Source of the DNA: Penium margaritaceum
Taxonomy: Eukaryota > Streptophyta > Zygnematophyceae > Desmidiales > Peniaceae
Direction of reading: 5' to 3'
NCBI GenBank assembly: GCA_023375785.1
Contig: SZWC01004733.1
Coordinates: 23,498-87,497, forward strand
Length of the DNA stretch: 64,000 nucleotides
Within the stretch, counting starts at the first letter, position 1. The number at the start of each line of letters is the position of its first letter. Shown here in pieces: positions 34,401 to 44,235 of the stretch. Both the position numbers and the translations under genes were made by a program. The notes beneath the pieces were generated by a model. That model saw only the letters and a program-made list of their open reading frames with translations, ran no database searches and was not told the origin of the DNA.

Positions 34401-35830
34401 AGGCCACTCCAGCCTTCGGTGTCAGCGTCATACTATGGCGTTTGTTCTCTTTGTTGCGTGCCATGGCGCGCCATTGCTGGTGCTTCATCTCTGCTTTGCT
34501 GCTGCTCCTGTGGAGCAGGCTGCCCTGAAGTTAAATCTTCCTTTGGTGAAGAGCCACTGGCCTTTGAGCTGGTCTCAGAGGCCTTGGACGTCTCCGACTC
34601 CGTGTCGGAGCCCGCCGCTGCGTCAGCCAGCGCTGCCGCTCTCCCTGCCACACCGCTCTTCTCTGTGGCCTGCCGTACTTGCACCACTTGCCAGTTTTCA
34701 GGAGCTTGATCTCCCGACTCCAGCAGCACCAACCACTCTCCCTGTTTTGGAGCTTGTGTGGGATCAAGCGGCTCTCCCTTGCATAGTGTCCTCTCATCGA
34801 AGGTCACGTCCCGGCTGGTGATGAGCCTTCTTGCTGTCATGTCCCAAATGCGGTAGGTCTTGTGGGCAGATGTATAGCCCACCATAACACACTTCCGTGC
34901 CCTTGCATCCAGCTTGCCGCCACCTTCTCCTGCCTGGACCTTTGCCCATGCAGTGCAACCAAAAACCTTCAGGTGTGAGGCGTCTGGCTTCTTTCCTGAC
35001 CACACCTCCTGTGGCATCATCTGCTGCTTGCCCCTTTTCTTGCCACGCCTGCCAAGAGCAGCCGCAGGAGTTAGGTTGATGAGGTAGCATGCCGCTCTTG
35101 CAGCTTCCGCCCAAAAGCGTGGTGGGAGTTTTGCGTCAAAGAGCATGCTCCACACCATGCCGAGGATGGTCTAATTCATCCGTTCAGCCACACCATTGCT
35201 CTGTGGCGTGTAGGGTGTCGTGGGCTGATGGTCAATGCCGCGTTGCCACAGCCCGCCCTTGCATGCCTCGTACTCTCCACCTTTGTTGCTTCGCAACGCC
35301 TTGACCTTCTTTCCAGTCTGCCGCTCAACCATGGCGACAAACTCCTTGAGCTTCACTCTCACCTCTCCCTTTGTTTTGAGGAAGTATATCCACATCTTGT
35401 GGCTGTGGTCATCGATGAAGGTCAAGAAGAACTTGCTCCCACCATTCGATGCCGTGCGGAAGGGCCTGCACACATCGGTGTGAATGAGGTCCAAGGCGGC
35501 TTCCGCACGACGGCCATTGCGCTCAAAGCGCTTTCTCTATATCTTGCCTTGGAGGCAAGGTTCACACAAGCTGCCACACCCAGCCGCATCCTTTGTGCAC
35601 CCCTCCATGCCGCGGACAAGCTCTTGTTGCTACATGACGTAGAGCGTGCTCTTTGCAACGTGCCCAAAGCGTCTATGCCACAGCTTAGCGTCTTTGTGCT
35701 TGGTAGCAGAGGACGCCTTCAGAGTTGTTGCTGGTGTGTTCTCCTGCGTCGGTGCCACGACCACCGCCTCTGCCGCACTTGCATGACCCTCGTCTTTCGA
35801 GTTCTCTGCCGCGGTTGTCTCCAGCACGTA
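34401..35830 (-). pseudogene. Copia D integrase (fossil)
   Basis: Minus strand: a pre-integrase segment LWHRRFGHVAKSTLYVM near 35650, integrase core MDLIHTDVCRPFRTASNGGS near 35480, RSNKGGEYE near 35290 and TPYTPQSNGVAERMN near 35190. The C-terminal part is FWAEAARAACYLINLTP near 35115, VFGCTAWAKVQ near 34960 and KTYRIWDMTARRLITSRDVTF near 34850. An acidic/Ser-rich linker leads to RT. The region is broken. Confidence 0.91.
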
Positions 35831-35869
35831 AAGCCCGTCGACTCATGGAACCTGAGCTACGAGGTCTTT

Positions 35870-37206
35870 GTTAGCCTAGAGGACCTTGATTTCCTCATTC
35901 TTGATGATGACCGCCTTCTTCTGCGTGAACACCACCATCATGTTTTTGTTTGTGATTTTTGACACGGATAGAAGGTTTGCCGCAAACGAGGGCATGTAGA
36001 CCATGTCACGCAGCCGCAAATCCTTCTCCGCACCATTGAGGCTGATGCTCACAGCCTTGTCTCCCACACCCTCTGCATTCACAATGCTGTCGTTTGTGCA
36101 TCTAAATCGCCGCTCAGTGGGACCAATGGAGACAAATCCAGTCTGGTCATTGCTAGAGTGATGGTCGGTGCCGGAGTCAAGCCCGAAGGCTCCTGGAGGT
36201 GTGCTTTGAGCCATCATGTTGGTGGCCTCTTTGCCACCTTTTTTGCTGCCTTTGTTCCCACTGCTCGCTCCGCCTTCCTTCTTTGGCGATCTGCACTCTC
36301 TTGCCCAGTGCCCAGGTTTGCCACAATTGTGGCAGTAGCCCTATCGCTTGGGAGTCTTGCCGCCATTGTTGCCTTCGCCGCTACCGCTTCCGCTGCCGCT
36401 GTTCTGACCAGAGGCCGACCCTTTGCTCCCGCGGCTGTTGTAGCGTGCGGCATAGGTTGAGAATTTAGCCTCACTACCGCTGCGACGTGTGGCCTTGTTT
36501 CGCGCGTACTCGGACACTGCCGTGTACGTCAGGTTGTTCTCCTTCCAACCACCCATGACGGTGATCATTGGGCTCCAGCTCTCTTTAGCGCCATGAGGAG
36601 GATCATGGCGTGCACCTTTTCATCAAGGTCCCAGTTCATTTGGCGAGCCTCGCCAAGGAGTCCTTCAAATTCCTGTAAGAAATCAGGGATAGACTCCCCC
36701 TCATTCACCCGCATGCTGATCAGCCGTTGTAGGATGAACAATCTGTTCGCGAGGGAGGTGGATTGGTCCACACGCTTGAGCTTGGCAAAAGCATCCGAAG
36801 CCACTGTGAGCCCCGTAATGATGGGAACATGCTTCTTGGCTATCGCGTTGCTGAGGAATGACATGACAATATCATTTTGATCCATCCATGCCTCATGCTC
36901 GGGTGTGCCTTCCGCGGGAACCTGCTCCTCTCCCTTCAGTAGCTTGATGAAGTCGCGCACTTTCATTGCCAGCTTGAACTACCATCTCCAAAGGGGGAAG
37001 TCAATCCCCTCGAAAACGAGGATTCCTCCCAAGGGTCCAAGACCTTGCGGCAGTGATGTAGCACTTACATTTGCTCCAGTGGTCTGCCCTGTGGTAGCCC
37101 CTGTTGAGTTTGAGGACTGCCCTGCGGCAGCCCCCACTCCTCCTGATGGGTCAACCATTTTTGTTGCCCTTGTCTGCTCCCCACGTCTCTGCTGTGTTGA
37201 GGCCAA
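35870..37206 (-). pseudogene. Copia D gag and protease (fossil)
   Basis: Gag starts MASTQQRRGEQTRATKMVD at 37206 and continues through FEGIDFPLWRW near 37010, KHVPIITGLTVASDAFAKL near 36840 and the UBN2-like SIPDFLQEFEGLLGEARQM near 36690. Near 36330 there is a CCHC-type segment. The protease-type motif LDSGTDHHSSND lies near 36170, followed by DMVYMPSFAANLLSVSKIT near 35990. The region is broken. Confidence 0.88.
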
Positions 37207-37550
37207 TGTAGGCTGATGTTAGCTGATGTCTGCTACCAGTTCTAGGATACAGATCCATTGCTTACCCCTCCAGCCGATGTTCATCTGCAGACAGAGAATA
37301 CATCTACACCAACACACCCAGGGTCTTGCCACCAAGGGCACAGCTTGTCCTGGTTGGGACAAAAGGGTCGTGCCTTCAAGGGCAGAGCTTGTCCTTGGTC
37401 CCTGTGTGCTGAGTGCAGACCAAGCCGTTGGAGCTGATGAAGCTGATGGAGCTGATGGAGCTGATGGAGCCGGCGTGCGCACCTGGAGAGAGCGTACCAG
37501 AGTTGAGCGAAGCGTGCCTTACAATTGGTTAGTGTGGGCCCATAACCCTT
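37207..37550 (-). other. Leader of Copia D with a 9-bp repeat and a tRNA-type primer site
   Basis: Directly after the 5' LTR (minus strand) comes AAGGGTTATGGGCCCAC, probably the primer binding site; the same block in fossil E reads AAGGGTTTTGGGCCCAT. A GAGCTGATG array (about four units) lies at 37431-37470 on the plus strand. Confidence 0.6.
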
Positions 37551-38242
37551 TGTCAACCGGCCTGAGGCAAACGGACTAAAAAACAGGGCCGACACAATGG
37601 CACCTGCCGTCCGCTCCTAGCATTTCAGCTAGGAGAAGATATCACCCTCAGGATCATAGTTCCACGCTGAGCAGCTCCTAGGCAATCACTTGCTAGCAAC
37701 AGTGTCCACTTAACACTTGGTCACTTTCGCGCAAGGTGCTAGTCAGAGACTAACCCCTGGGGCTTAGACCAACCAGTGTCTTCTTTATACTGTTCCTTAG
37801 TTGGACAGCTCTGTGAGGAGCATCTAAGGCCAGATTGTATGTTTAGAATGAGGAATGAGCCTGGTCCATATAGTCCTAGGCCTGGCATCTAAGGTGTGTG
37901 GGCAGTGGCACTTTTGGGGGTGGCCACTCCACACCACCTCACCAACTCGCCGATTGGCGCATCCACTGGCCGCCAAGTGGCACATCCTCCTCATGCATGA
38001 AGAAATATCTAGGAAACTTCCTATGTGCAGGAAGGTCAAAAACCTTCCTGCTCACATCAAGGCTTGATCGCATGACCTATTGTTCCTAGGTCCACCGTGC
38101 TATCCATTGCGCTACACAACTGGTGTCTCGCTTGGACTTGCACCACAAACAAGATATGGGGGACTTACTCCAAGGGAGCAATGCATGCCCAACCTGTCCG
38201 CTAAGCTATGGCAGTGGCCAAAGGGGCATAGAAAAAACAACA
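37551..38242 (-). repeat. 5' LTR of Copia D
   Basis: 692 bp, the same length as the 3' copy and about 95% identical. A perfect hairpin with 10-bp arms (GCAGGAAGGT / ACCTTCCTGC) lies at 38028-38052, directly beside the tRNA-like block. Confidence 0.92.
38038..38125 (-). promoter_or_regulatory. tRNA(Arg)-like block in the 5' LTR of D
   Basis: On the minus strand: box A TAGCGCAATGG (38114-38104), box B GATCAAGCC (38069-38061) and TTTTT (38042-38038). GTAGCGCAATGGATAGCAC closely matches the D-arm of eukaryotic arginine tRNAs, which commonly read GTGGCGCAATGGATAGCGC. The order box A, box B, T-run and the overall length (about 88 nt) fit a polymerase III unit in the same direction as the element. 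The other tRNA stems are not conserved. Confidence 0.5.
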
Positions 38243-38536
38243 GGGGGGAGGGGGGTGAGACAACGGGGACACTCATCCTGTGGACTCCGGACCCCATCCC
38301 TGCTGTCTGTCACCCTGTCTCTCACCTCCTTTTTTCCCTCTTACTCATCGGACCCTCAGCCATCTCCTGTCCGTCTGCACTCGGCTTGGCTCGCATGGGG
38401 AAGGGAGGGGGATTTCTTCTCCGTCCGCGCTTCTTCGTGTCTCACCCTCAACTTTTCTGGTCACCTCTCATGGGGGGACACTTTCCCTTCTGTTTCCAAA
38501 CCTCATTTCCTGGAGGTTGTGACACAAGGGGGGGAA
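38243..38536 (+). other. 3' untranslated stretch of Copia C, right of fossil D, with polypurine tract
   Basis: It starts with the GGGGG duplicate and a G-rich tract, continues as C/T-rich DNA, and ends with ACAAGGGGGGGAA (to 38536) just before the 3' LTR of C. That purine run is the likely plus-strand primer site of C. Confidence 0.75.
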
Positions 38537-39604
38537 TGTTGGGGAATTCATATCTTGTTTGTTTCTCCTCCGATCACCAATCCAACGGCACTTGTCAAAA
38601 TGTCATGCCAACATCTCTCGACCTTCCAAGTTTCAGCTCCATCCAACGGCTGGATCTTGAGCAACAGTCTGAAAGAGTAAAGTGGCATAGTTTCTGCCAT
38701 AACTGATTGAAAGTGACATACGATATGCTGAGGGCTTGGCACGGAAAAAAAGGTAAGAGGGCCTGGAGAGAGATTGCCACTCTCTCTACCGACCCACCTG
38801 TCTATCCTATGTGGCGGGAATGGTATGGCTGTGGTCAGGCCTCTTTAGCCCTCCCACTGATCCATCCATCCACGGTCCTATCTAGTCTACTTGTCCTAAA
38901 ACAGCAATGACATGGACACGAGTTGCATTTATTCCGGCATGAATGAATGATTTGCAGAAGCAGAGGTAATTGCCCGGCTGACAACAACCGAGAGTGCGAG
39001 CGTGAGCTCCTCTCGGTCTCCGGGCTGATGTGGCAAACATGGAGCGACAGGGACGGATGCCGAGGATGGAGAGACAGAAATGACGGGATTTGTAGAGAGG
39101 CAAATAAAGGGCAAATAATCAAGAGGAGAACGATGGGCCGATCTCAGCCGTCGATCGATTGAGAGTGTGAACACTGGCTCCTCTCGCGTTGACGAGTGCC
39201 GAGGGTGCTGGGCGTCCGCCAACCTCGGAAGTTCTTGAGACCGGCGTCCGGTGTGGCCATGACTGCCAAAGACCAGACACCGGAACAATGGACAGTTCGT
39301 GCATCGCTTTGTATTCATGCTTGTGTACTTCCTAGCTCTAGACTAGTACTTTTAGGTACCTAGTTTCATTCATAGATTTCTTCGTCGATAGTCAACCATT
39401 TTGAGTGTACAACCTACCGTTGGAATTGGCAAGAGACTAGCCATGTGTTCTCATTTAGCGTGTTGCCTCTTGGCAACTGTACTGTGTGTATTGTGGGCAG
39501 AACTGAAACTATCCTGTGTATGTGCGTTTAACCAGAGTGTGTGGACTTATTCTTTTGAGTCGTATGTCACTTCAAAGATCCTGACAAGGTTTCATTTTTT
39601 CACA
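38537..39604 (+). repeat. 3' LTR of Copia C
   Basis: 1068 bp, TGTTGGGGAA to TTTCACA. It is about 440 bp longer than the 5' LTR, so the two ends differ by an extra segment in this copy or a missing one in the other. The aligned parts are about 85% identical. Confidence 0.85.
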
Positions 39605-40430
39605 TGGTCCAACTTCCTACAATGACAACATAGTCTTGAAATGTAAAAGTGGCCTTTCCATAAAATCTGGCCCTGTGCCCAATAAGACAAAGGAAAGAGA
39701 CCCCGACCAAATAACTAAACTAGCCGCTGCTTAGATTTCCATTGCAAAACTGACTTTCCTTCCAAATTGATACACAATACTTGCACCATGCGTAATCTCT
39801 CCTTGTGTGGAAATCACTGGCATCCCTCCCAAACCGTGTTTTTGGCTATTCTTGCATGATACCACTGTACACGAGTCCCAAAAATTTGAATGTGGTCAGT
39901 TTTTTCCCTCATATTTGTGGCCTACAAAATCTTAACCTCCAAATTCTTATGCCGTTTGGCCGAGGGAGTTTTAGCCACCTGCACTGGCCTCCAGTGTTCA
40001 ATTCTAAATGGTTTTGACAGGTTTGAAAACTTTGCATAAGTGGTGAAATAACTTGCACAAATCATATCAAACACTTGATATTGTTTGGTCAAATTCTTGA
40101 CTTTGTCACAGTTTTCTTAAATGTGCACCTCGAAGTTCTCAAAAACCCCCAAATTCTTGACACAGTTTCTTGAATCAGCCGCTCAGGACATGGGGTCGCA
40201 TGTGTCACACGAAGTCAACGAGAAAAGAAAAAAAAGAAGAAGAAAAAAAGAAACACTCTTCCTTATTCTTGTTCCTACCATTGTATGTATGTGCTTGAAA
40301 GTTCTGACACCCATCATCAAGTTACGCTTACTACTCAATGCAAATCGCTTAAGTGTCCCAATTTCTTCTGTTGGTTTGCAACGTCTACATGTTCACTATC
40401 CACATTTCTCTTGGCATAACACAAGGTAGC
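39605..40430. other. No recognised gene
   Basis: A/T-rich DNA with only short frames. A purine run (about 40223-40251) precedes a short Lys/Arg-rich frame (40121-40429) that looks fortuitous. No repeat family was recognised. Confidence 0.5.
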
Positions 40431-41245
40431 AAAGCACAACGGCATTAGAGGGACACTCAATGACTTTCTATCTCTTGTGCCGATGTCCACTGTGACAGGT
40501 CCCAAGATGTGGCTTTTGCGGTGACTCTCATTACTACTGCCCATGCTTCGTCTCTTCGCCGTAGGTCAGCAAGAGATGCATCAATTATTTGATACCAATA
40601 GTAACTGCTATGAAGCTTCCTAGCCTTGTTGTCGCTGACGTGGTGACATTCTCCAGTCAGATGATGCACTAGCAAGCCAAGAGGTGCAAGAAATAAAATG
40701 TTTACGCTAGGGAGACGGGAAAAGTCTCTTAAGCTCCAATATCTTAGTAATGCAGAGAGGAATGAAAACTGACAAGCACAAAATATAGCTACATATCGTG
40801 GAGGACAGCGGGTGATGCATGCGGCGATGTCAGTTTGTTCAAAAAACAAGCCCAAAACCACTGTTTTGGACGTAATTTTGCGTACATGCATTGGAACACA
40901 ACAGTGTCTAAACATAGGGATGCAATGTCTCAAGAAAGATGGTAGTGTTGATCCCATACACAGGTCCAACATTGATTAGTGGACACACATTGCAGAACAT
41001 GAAAATTGGGCTCAAGAGCTAGTCCACTGAGAAACTTAGAATAACCATAGAAAAACTACAGAGCACCCCAAGCAAGCACCCAGACACCGTGTCAGCTGTC
41101 TGGCAGCTGCTAGTGGTTGGAGCCACCACCCATAGGTACTCTTGCCCAAGATGGATCCACATCAGGGATCTTGACGAGCATGGACATGGCTGAGTGGTGA
41201 CAATAAGCTGTACAAACAGATGTGGATGACTCATGTCACAATAAT
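40430..41245 (-). mobile_element. Copia fragment of the A/B group: LTR plus leader
   Basis: On the minus strand, about 41245-40600 aligns with the LTRs of fossils A and B (shared blocks around TTATTGTGACCACTCGGCC, CATGTCCATGCTCGT and the CCAAAACAGTGGTTTTGG hairpin, and a final GCTAGGAAGCTTC). It is followed by a degenerate primer site (TTGGTATCA, about 40598-40590) and leader sequence resembling 7099-7140 of B. So this is a 5' LTR and the start of a third member, with the rest absent. It is much more diverged than A or B. Confidence 0.82.
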
Positions 41246-41289
41246 AGCCATGGTCGAGTAACATAATACGGCCTCTAAAAGGGCGGATG

Positions 41290-41625
41290 CTGCATGTACC
41301 CAGTTTTTGGAACTATATAGCTGATATGCTGACATCGAGAACGGTATAACACAGATATCAATGGACTGCAACAAATAATGCAGGTATCAACACACTGCGC
41401 GAAAGCAACAATCCCCCAACAAGGTGAAGTAAAGTACTCATCCGGGGCACAAGATAAAACAAAATCCGTAGCCCAAGCACTATTTGATCAAATTTGAAAA
41501 CTGATGAAGCGGAACCCACATGAAGAACTTGCCGTAAATGCAAAAAACCAGCGGCCAAGGCTGGGATCCCATACTTATGGACGCCATACCTCCGCACAAA
41601 CCAAAGTATTTTGGGCCAAGGTTTA
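41290..41625 (-). repeat. Outer left arm of a large imperfect inverted repeat
   Basis: On the minus strand it reads GGTTCCGCTTCATCAG, then GCTTGGGCTACGGA, CCCGGATGAGTA, GTTGATACCTGCATTA and AGCTATATAGTTCC. The same blocks occur in the same order on the plus strand at 45145-45432. It starts just right of the Copia LTR fragment. Confidence 0.75.
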
Positions 41626-41934
41626 ATGCAATAGATTGTTGGCTTGTGTTCAGTTTGCATGGATGTTATGTGCCTGTCACTGCAAATGACACGAGTCTTT
41701 GAACATCTTTCCAACAGATGGTTGTTGGTAACACCTGAGCAGGGTCTCACCAACGATGACAATTCCGTGTGCCAACCACTAATTCCCACGCCTTTTTGGC
41801 AGACTTTGAGTGACTTCATCAACCAGGTTGGAAAGCCCGTATGAAGCGCAAACCATTGTACAAGGACCAATTGAAAAGAAAAGCCAAAGGTATTGTGCTT
41901 ACTCGGCACAATTAAAAGCCAACCCATGGCTTCC

Positions 41935-42260
41935 CCGCCGCATATGTTTCTGAACGGACTTCCATTGCCACCGCTTGAAAAATGGGCATGTGATCTAGAT
42001 GAAGCAGAAGTTGGTGCAGGGCGAGTCATCATCTTGTGACCTCCTCCAATGGACCTTTATGATGGGTGAGTTGAGTGGACTAAGATCAAGTGCATGTGGG
42101 ACTCAAAGGAATGGAGACCACCTCCCACAAACCCATACAATTTGTACTGGACACTGGGTGTTGAGCCGCACCATCGCCGTCCAACATGGTGCCCTCCTGA
42201 TTTTTAGCTATGGGTCCATCTGGAACCACCATGCTGTGCTAGGTTATGAACCGTTTGGCC
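41935..42260 (+). repeat. Unrecognised repeat R, copy 1
   Basis: Protein-like when translated: a Leu-Pro-Leu-Pro-Pro-Leu-Glu-Lys-Trp start, PPPMDLYD, KCMWDSKEWRPPPTNPY, then a Trp-Cys-Pro-Pro end. It is homologous to the copies at 42535 (+) and 44236 (-). The family is unknown and the frame is broken. Confidence 0.65.
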
Positions 42261-42534
42261 CGTGACATGATCTCTTCTGAGCTATTGGTAGACAACACAT
42301 GATGTGACATTAATTTTGATGATGAGTAACCATGGATTTCATGTATTTTTTATGATTAGTCCTTCAGACTCTCGACCCTACTTTCAACGATTCGTGCTCT
42401 GTCGTCGAATGGACATGATGCCACAGGCATCCCGGATGGCTTGTTTCAATGTTGAACCATTCGATGATTAGCAATTTAAAAGGGATGTCTACTGATTTTT
42501 CCACTTCTCTTCAATGTGCCCAATCTCAAGCCAA

Positions 42535-42840
42535 GTGATTTCTTGCCCAGAACCCCTGTCGCTCAGGGGTCGTCCGCTGCCACCGCTCCAGAAATGGGGC
42601 CAAGATCCGGATGTACCAGAAGTGGGTGTCATCATAGCCCCCCCCCCCTCCATCGACCTTTATGATGCCTGGGTCGAGTGCGCAAAGTGCATGTGGGACT
42701 CGAAGAGCTTGGGACCACCTCCCACCAGCCCATTCAAGATGTGCTTCACCTTATGTATTAAGCTGCCCCATTGTCGTCCCATACGGTGCCCTCCTCACTG
42801 GTTGCCATGGATCCATCCGGACCCTCTGTAATGTGCCAGA
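42535..42840 (+). repeat. Unrecognised repeat R, copy 2 (open frame)
   Basis: The best-kept plus-strand copy: an open frame from 42514 to 42831 with PPLQKWGQDPDVPEVGV, DLYDAWVECAKCMWDSKSLG, KLPHCRPIRCPPHWLPWIHP. The Trp, Cys and Pro positions match copies 1 and 3. I cannot name the family. It could be the end of a transposon-coded protein or a non-coding repeat with a chance frame. Confidence 0.65.
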
Positions 42841-43040
42841 CTGTGAATTGTGTGGCATGGAAAAGTAAGATTATTTTGGATGTAATTGCATTACAAATTC
42901 TACAGGAAACACCATGTCATCCGGGAATACTCCCAAGACCCTACACACCAAACACCATATTTGACAGTAATGACCTGGCCTAATAAAACACAAGGGTGAA
43001 ATAGCTCAGATACCCATAAAACGCAAAGTGTGACTCTCAT

Positions 43041-43135
43041 CCGCCCGTCGTTCGGAACAAAAGAAACAATCTGCCCGTCGTTTGGAACAAAAGCAACCAT
43101 CTGCCCGTTGCTCAGCATGATAGCAACCATCCACC
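43041..43135. repeat. 30-bp minisatellite, three units
   Basis: Units start at 43041, 43071 and 43101, each CTGCCCGTCGTTTGGAACAA plus AAGCAACCAT, with a partial fourth at 43131. A related stretch lies at 52995-53140. The period equals that of the minisatellite at 16731, but the sequence differs. Confidence 0.85.
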
Positions 43136-43664
43136 CATGGTACTTTCGCTTAACAAGGACTACCGGTGCCTGCGTTATACTCGTTGCATCGTGGGCACGG
43201 TGTTGTTTTTTTTTTGGTGAAATCGATATTCGCGTTTCGTTTCCCCAGTCCGTACAACGAGATGCTGCGTGCACATGAATGCGGCTGTAAATTTGTACAC
43301 ATATATTCACAATTACTTGGTTCGGTTTTCTGCCAGGTCGCGTAGGAAGGTGTACTTGATTATCCAAAACTGTAGAGGTGTTCCGCTGCCTTCTTCGTTG
43401 GTTCTCCTTTGGCATGCTGACGTTGCGTATACTCGTAAACAACGAGGTGGATGAAACACGACCTGCATGCACGGATGCCAACCTGGCTGCCGAACCTGCA
43501 TGTGCGCAAATGGAGGCGCACCAGTGACCTTTGACCCTTGTCGCACGTGTGTTGTGCATGCGGGTAGGTTGGAAAACCCGTCCATGTATGCTGTTATGCG
43601 GGTGGTCCTTGACATGGGTTGGCGGAACTCAGAGTCAGCATGAGCATGGACGGGGGGTTAGTGA

Positions 43665-43765
43665 CCCCCCCCCCCCCCCCCCCCCCNNNNNNNNNNNNNN
43701 NNNNNNNNNNNNNNNNNNNNNNNNNNNNNNNNNNNNNNNNNNNNNNNNNCCCCCCCCCCCCCCCC
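43665..43765. other. Assembly gap of 63 N inside poly(C)
   Basis: Twenty-two C bases (43665-43686), 63 N (43687-43749) and sixteen C bases (43750-43765). The true length of the C run is unknown; the gap itself is probably caused by it. It lies near the centre of the large inverted repeat 41.3-45.4 kb. Confidence 0.95.
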
Positions 43766-44039
43766 AGTGTTGGCGTCATTTTGGCCCGTCCAGCGCCGAG
43801 GTGCGACTATGCCAGGGTTTTGTGTGTTCGCGGTGGAGTGACAACATGGCGCTCTCTCTCCTCATCAAGCGAGTTGAGTTCACGTGCAGGGTACGTCAGA
43901 CATATATTGTGTTAAAGAATGTCAATGTGCCCATTCTTCATGCAATGGCGCCCCAGACCCGGGGCAGTGCCTGGAAGGCGGAGGCTATTGCCTCCGCCTC
44001 TCCGGTCCGCGCACATCCCACACGGCCGCCCCGTCGCCA

Positions 44040-44110
44040 TAAAGGATCCGGATGGACCCATGGCTGCCAATGCGCTCAGTTTCATGTAGTGCAGCACACA
44101 TTGCATTAAT
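44040..44110 (-). repeat. Unrecognised repeat R, partial copy 4
   Basis: The block GGATCCGGATGGACCCATGG (about 44045-44064) recurs at 44257-44276 in copy 3, in the same orientation about 212 bp apart. Only the end of the repeat can be matched. Confidence 0.55.
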
Positions 44111-44235
44111 ATGTAAGGTACCTGACACGAGCATGTTAAAAATACGTGGGGAAATAATGAGAATGCCCAGTACTTCGGATATAAAGCATGCTGACAAAAT
44201 TTCTCATGTACCCAATCCTACACCAACCTATGTGG

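Larger units (their letters stand above)
32015..38242 (-). mobile_element. Copia LTR retrotransposon fossil D, nested in C
   Basis: Full-length minus-strand element of 6228 bp with two LTRs of equal length (692 bp): 5' LTR 37551-38242, leader, gag, protease, integrase, RT, RNase H, 3' LTR 32015-32706. GGGGG stands on both sides (32010-32014 and 38243-38247), consistent with a 5-bp target duplication in a G-rich tract. The LTRs differ at about 5% of positions by eye, the youngest pair in the window; with land-plant rates that means a few million years, but no rate is known for this host. It is broken, with roughly ten breaks. Confidence 0.93.
25953..39604 (+). mobile_element. Copia LTR retrotransposon fossil C, split by fossil D
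   Basis: 5' LTR 25953-26577, primer site 26580-26591, gag, protease, integrase, RT and RNase H to about 31190, a 3' untranslated stretch (31190-32014 and 38248-38526), polypurine tract 38527-38536 and 3' LTR 38537-39604. Copia fossil D (-) is inserted in the G-rich part of the 3' untranslated stretch. Without D the element measures about 7.4 kb. The LTRs are roughly 85% identical where they align, so C is the oldest datable insertion here. It is broken, with about ten breaks. The bases outside its LTRs (CGATG left, TGGTC right) do not match. Confidence 0.9.

Noticed and set aside
38150-38225. A second box-A-like word (TAGCTTAGCGG, minus strand) in the LTR of Copia D, upstream of the Arg-like block
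   Set aside because: No D-stem pairing and the best box B candidate has a mismatch; the word alone is too common to support a second tRNA-like module.
40457-40972. A 171-codon open frame on the minus strand
   Set aside because: It lies across an LTR and leader fragment of the A/B Copia group and has no protein motif; a chance frame.
43531-44109. A long frame running through the N gap and C run
   Set aside because: It exists only because the gap is read as open sequence.
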